The position numbers and the translations under genes are program-made. A stretch of DNA of 64,000 nucleotides, taken from NCBI RefSeq assembly GCF_019931275.1, contig NZ_JAIOTY010000005.1, forward strand, positions 1-64,000. Direction: 5' to 3'. This DNA comes from Nitratidesulfovibrio sp. SRB-5 (GTDB lineage Bacteria > Desulfobacterota > Desulfovibrionia > Desulfovibrionales > Desulfovibrionaceae). The notes beneath the pieces were generated by a model. The model did not search any database. It had not been told where the DNA came from and worked only from the letters and a program-made list of their open reading frames with translations. This document shows positions 61,880 to 64,000 of the stretch, one piece after another (position 1 is the first letter of the stretch; each line of letters opens with the position of its first letter).

Positions 61880-62998
61880 ATGGCACGCATCGACCAGTTC
61901 TTCCACATCCTGCACGGGCTTGGCGGCTCGGACCTGCACCTTTCCAGCGGCTGCACGCCCATGGTGCGCGTGCACGGCACGCTGCAACGGCTGGATCACC
62001 CCGCGCTGGACGACGCCACCCTTGCCGCCATGCTGGACGAGATCATTCCGCCCGCCCGGCGCGACGAATTCGCCGCCAGCGGCGACCTGGACTTCGGCTA
62101 CGCCGTGCCCGGCATGGCCCGCTACCGCGCCAACTTCTACCGTCACGAGCGCGGCGTGGGCGCGGCCTTTCGCGAGATTCCAGGCAACATCCCCTCGGTG
62201 GAGGCGCTGGGCCTGCCCCCGCTGCTGCGCGACCTGGCCATGCTGCCCAAGGGCCTCGTGCTGCTGACCGGCCCCACCGGCAGCGGCAAGTCCACCACGC
62301 TGGCGGCCATGATCGACCATGCCAACGCCCACCGCCGCGACCACATCATCACCATCGAAGACCCGGTGGAATTCGTGCACGAGCCGCGCGGGTGCCTGAT
62401 CAACCAGCGCGAGGTGGGACGCCACACCAAAAGCTTTGCCGCCGCCCTGCGCGGTGCCCTGCGCGAAGACCCGGACATCATTCTGGTGGGCGAAATGCGC
62501 GACCTCGAAACCATCAGCCTGGCGCTGGAGGCGGCGGAAACCGGGCATCTGGTGCTGTCCACGGTGCACACCATATCCGCGCCCAAGACCATCGACCGCA
62601 TCGTCGAGGTGTTTCCGTCCGAGATGCAGGCCCAGATCCGCACCAGCCTTTCGGAAACCCTGCAGGCCGTCATCTCGCAGGTGCTCTTTCCGCGCGCGGA
62701 CAGGCCGGGGCGGGTGGCCGCGCTGGAAATCATGCTGGGCGTGCCCGCCGTGCGCAACCTGATCCGCGAAAGCAAGACCTACCAGCTGGCCAGCGTGCTG
62801 CAAACCGGCAAGAACGCGGGCATGCAGACCCTGGACGATGACATTCTGCGGCTGCTGGGCGCGGGGCTGATCAACCCGCGCGACGCCGCCGTGCACGTGG
62901 CCGACAAGCCGCGCTTCAAGCCGTATCTGGCCGGGGCAGGCGCCACCTCGGTGGCGCGCGCGGATAGCGCGGCGGGCTTCGCGGATGACGACTTCTGA
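61880..62998 (+). CDS. pilT: Pilus retraction ATPase PilT
   Basis: The 372-residue hexameric ATPase that drives pilus retraction: GSDLHLSSG (16-24), Walker A GPTGSGKST (131-139, K137), IEDPVEFVH (Asp box), IILVGEMRDLET (Walker B), LSTVHT (His box), and the end of the core near QTLDDDI. Length is near the family norm (about 345-370). AAGGAA precedes the ATG at 61880. The ExeA-like gene follows after 32 bases. Confidence 0.95.
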   Translation: MARIDQFFHILHGLGGSDLHLSSGCTPMVRVHGTLQRLDHPALDDATLAAMLDEIIPPARRDEFAASGDLDFGYAVPGMARYRANFYRHERGVGAAFREIPGNIPSVEALGLPPLLRDLAMLPKGLVLLTGPTGSGKSTTLAAMIDHANAHRRDHIITIEDPVEFVHEPRGCLINQREVGRHTKSFAAALRGALREDPDIILVGEMRDLETISLALEAAETGHLVLSTVHTISAPKTIDRIVEVFPSEMQAQIRTSLSETLQAVISQVLFPRADRPGRVAALEIMLGVPAVRNLIRESKTYQLASVLQTGKNAGMQTLDDDILRLLGAGLINPRDAAVHVADKPRFKPYLAGAGATSVARADSAAGFADDDF

Positions 62999-63030
62999 TT
63001 AGCGGGAATCACGGGTGCCGGAGACAAGCC

Positions 63031-64000
63031 ATGAACTACCTTGAATTGCTGGGGCTTTCGCGCGAGCCGTTTTCCACCTCGCCAGACCCGCTCTCGTACT
63101 ATCGCGCGCCCGGCCACGAGCTGTGCCTGCACCGGCTGGAAATCGCCGTGCGGTTGCGGCGCGGGCTGAACGTGGTGCTGGGCGAGGTGGGCACCGGCAA
63201 GAGCACCCTGTGCCGCTGCCTGCTGCGCGCCTTTGCCGAACAGCCGGAAGTGACCGCGCACCTGATCCTGGACCCCGGCTTTGCCAGTGCAGAGGCCTTT
63301 GCCCTGCACCTGTGCGAACTGCTGGCCGGGCCTGATGGCGGAACAGGCGCGGGGGGCGCACCCGGCGCGGGAGTCGGCGGAGGGATGGTCGCCAACTGGG
63401 AGGCAGGCGCCTTCAGGGACGACGCCGAACTCGTCCCCATGGCGGCCAACATCACGGTCAGCAGCGCGCCCGCGCAAGGGCGCGCGCCGGGGGCCGCGCA
63501 CGCTCTGGCCGAAACCCCACGCACGGCCCCCGGCAGCGAACTGCGGCGCGAGGCCGTGGAGCGCATCCAGGCCGCGCTGCTGCGCCTGACGCAGGAGCAG
63601 CCCGGCCTTCCCGATCCGCAAGGGCAACACGGGCAGCGGGAAGGGGGGCGCATCGTGGTGCTGTGCATCGACGAAGGCCAGAAGCTGCTGCCAGAATGCC
63701 TGGAAGTGTTGCGCGAACTGCTGAACTTCGAGACCAACACCGAAAAGCTGCTCCAGATCATCCTGTTCGGCCAGCGCGAACTGGAAGACACCATCGCCGC
63801 GCTGCCCAACTTCCGCGACCGCATCAACGAATACCTGCCCCTGCGCCCCCTTTCGCGGCGCGAAACCATCCGCATGGTGCGCCACCGGCTACGCCTTGCG
63901 GGCGGCCCCGCCGGAGAGCGGCTGTTCACCCTGCCCGCGCTGCTGGCCGTGCATCACGCCACCGGCGGCTACCCCCGCAAGATCATGCGCCTGTGCCATC
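63031..64000 (+). CDS. ExeA/GspA-like AAA ATPase (cut by window end)
   Basis: At least 323 residues; the 3-prime end lies outside the window. The N-terminus MNYLELLGLSREPFSTSPDP is the signature of ExeA-type ATPases. Walker A is GEVGTGKST (51-59) and Walker B is VVLCIDEGQ. A Gly/Ala-rich insert (about 100-170) separates them. ExeA proteins use ATP to help place the secretin through peptidoglycan, fitting the nearby SLT enzyme and secretin. RBS CCGGAG lies before the ATG at 63031. Confidence 0.9.
   Translation, partial: MNYLELLGLSREPFSTSPDPLSYYRAPGHELCLHRLEIAVRLRRGLNVVLGEVGTGKSTLCRCLLRAFAEQPEVTAHLILDPGFASAEAFALHLCELLAGPDGGTGAGGAPGAGVGGGMVANWEAGAFRDDAELVPMAANITVSSAPAQGRAPGAAHALAETPRTAPGSELRREAVERIQAALLRLTQEQPGLPDPQGQHGQREGGRIVVLCIDEGQKLLPECLEVLRELLNFETNTEKLLQIILFGQRELEDTIAALPNFRDRINEYLPLRPLSRRETIRMVRHRLRLAGGPAGERLFTLPALLAVHHATGGYPRKIMRLCH

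Overview
The window reads as the chromosome of a high-GC, anaerobic sulfate-reducing deltaproteobacterium of the Desulfovibrio / Nitratidesulfovibrio type. The evidence is an hcp - ferredoxin - iron alcohol dehydrogenase - sensor kinase - Crp/Fnr (HcpR-like) neighbourhood, a BirA-controlled biotin cluster carrying its own fatty-acid-synthesis-like genes, a Fur-controlled feo locus, and very GC-rich codon use. The order of the first half matches what I remember of the D. vulgaris hcp-to-feo region; this is recollection, not a search result. The window begins with 76 consecutive C bases, probably an assembly or sequencing artefact at a contig edge.

Layout. 90-9174: a CoA-dehydratase activase, then a nitrosative/redox stress block (hybrid cluster protein, His/Gly-rich ferredoxin, Fe-alcohol dehydrogenase, PAS histidine kinase, 7TM protein, Crp/Fnr regulator). 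A candidate HcpR site lies at -41.5 from a plausible hcp promoter. 9384-16339: an acidic hypothetical, an HD-GYP protein, gltX, a small Nfu protein, a DUF2156 protein and a MATE exporter. 16567-26171: birA diverges from bioB across a clear BirA operator. The rightward bio cluster is bioB-bioA-hotdog1-SDR-ACP-ketosynthase-hotdog2-bioF-bioD, with mostly overlapping start and stop codons. It looks like a dedicated pimeloyl-thioester assembly line, and its two FabZ-like subunits each keep only one of the two catalytic residues. 26441-38954: lysA, a TrmB-type regulator, an M20 amidohydrolase, an SlyD-like FKBP, a Cache-GGDEF diguanylate cyclase, the feo locus (feoB, feoA, Cys-rich membrane protein, second FeoA) with two Fur boxes, an M20 peptidase and an orphan OppD-like ATPase. 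39279-43756: a LuxR-type response regulator, an HPt protein, tRNA-Leu(CAG), and a 12-TM membrane protein fused to a LuxR DNA-binding domain.

44404-64000 is a type IV pilus / type II secretion-like locus: a PilM-PilN fusion, PilO-like, PilP-like, a lipoprotein secretin, PilB, PilC, a major-pilin-like prepilin, a PilT-like ATPase, three minor prepilin genes (the last a very large fusion with a CFI-box and a second, PilX-like N-terminus), two DUF4124 proteins (one a lytic transglycosylase), the prepilin peptidase, PilT, and an ExeA-like ATPase cut by the window end.

Several non-coding features stand out. There are long imperfect palindromes: two related copies at 50973-51101 and 60495-60643 whose outer arms differ in sequence but still pair, and another type at about 26290-26406. 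There are many short minisatellites (10 to 39 bp units), several inside coding sequences, and G7-G10 tracts next to start codons or promoters of signalling and pilus genes. No insertion sequence, integrase, CRISPR array or rRNA gene was seen.
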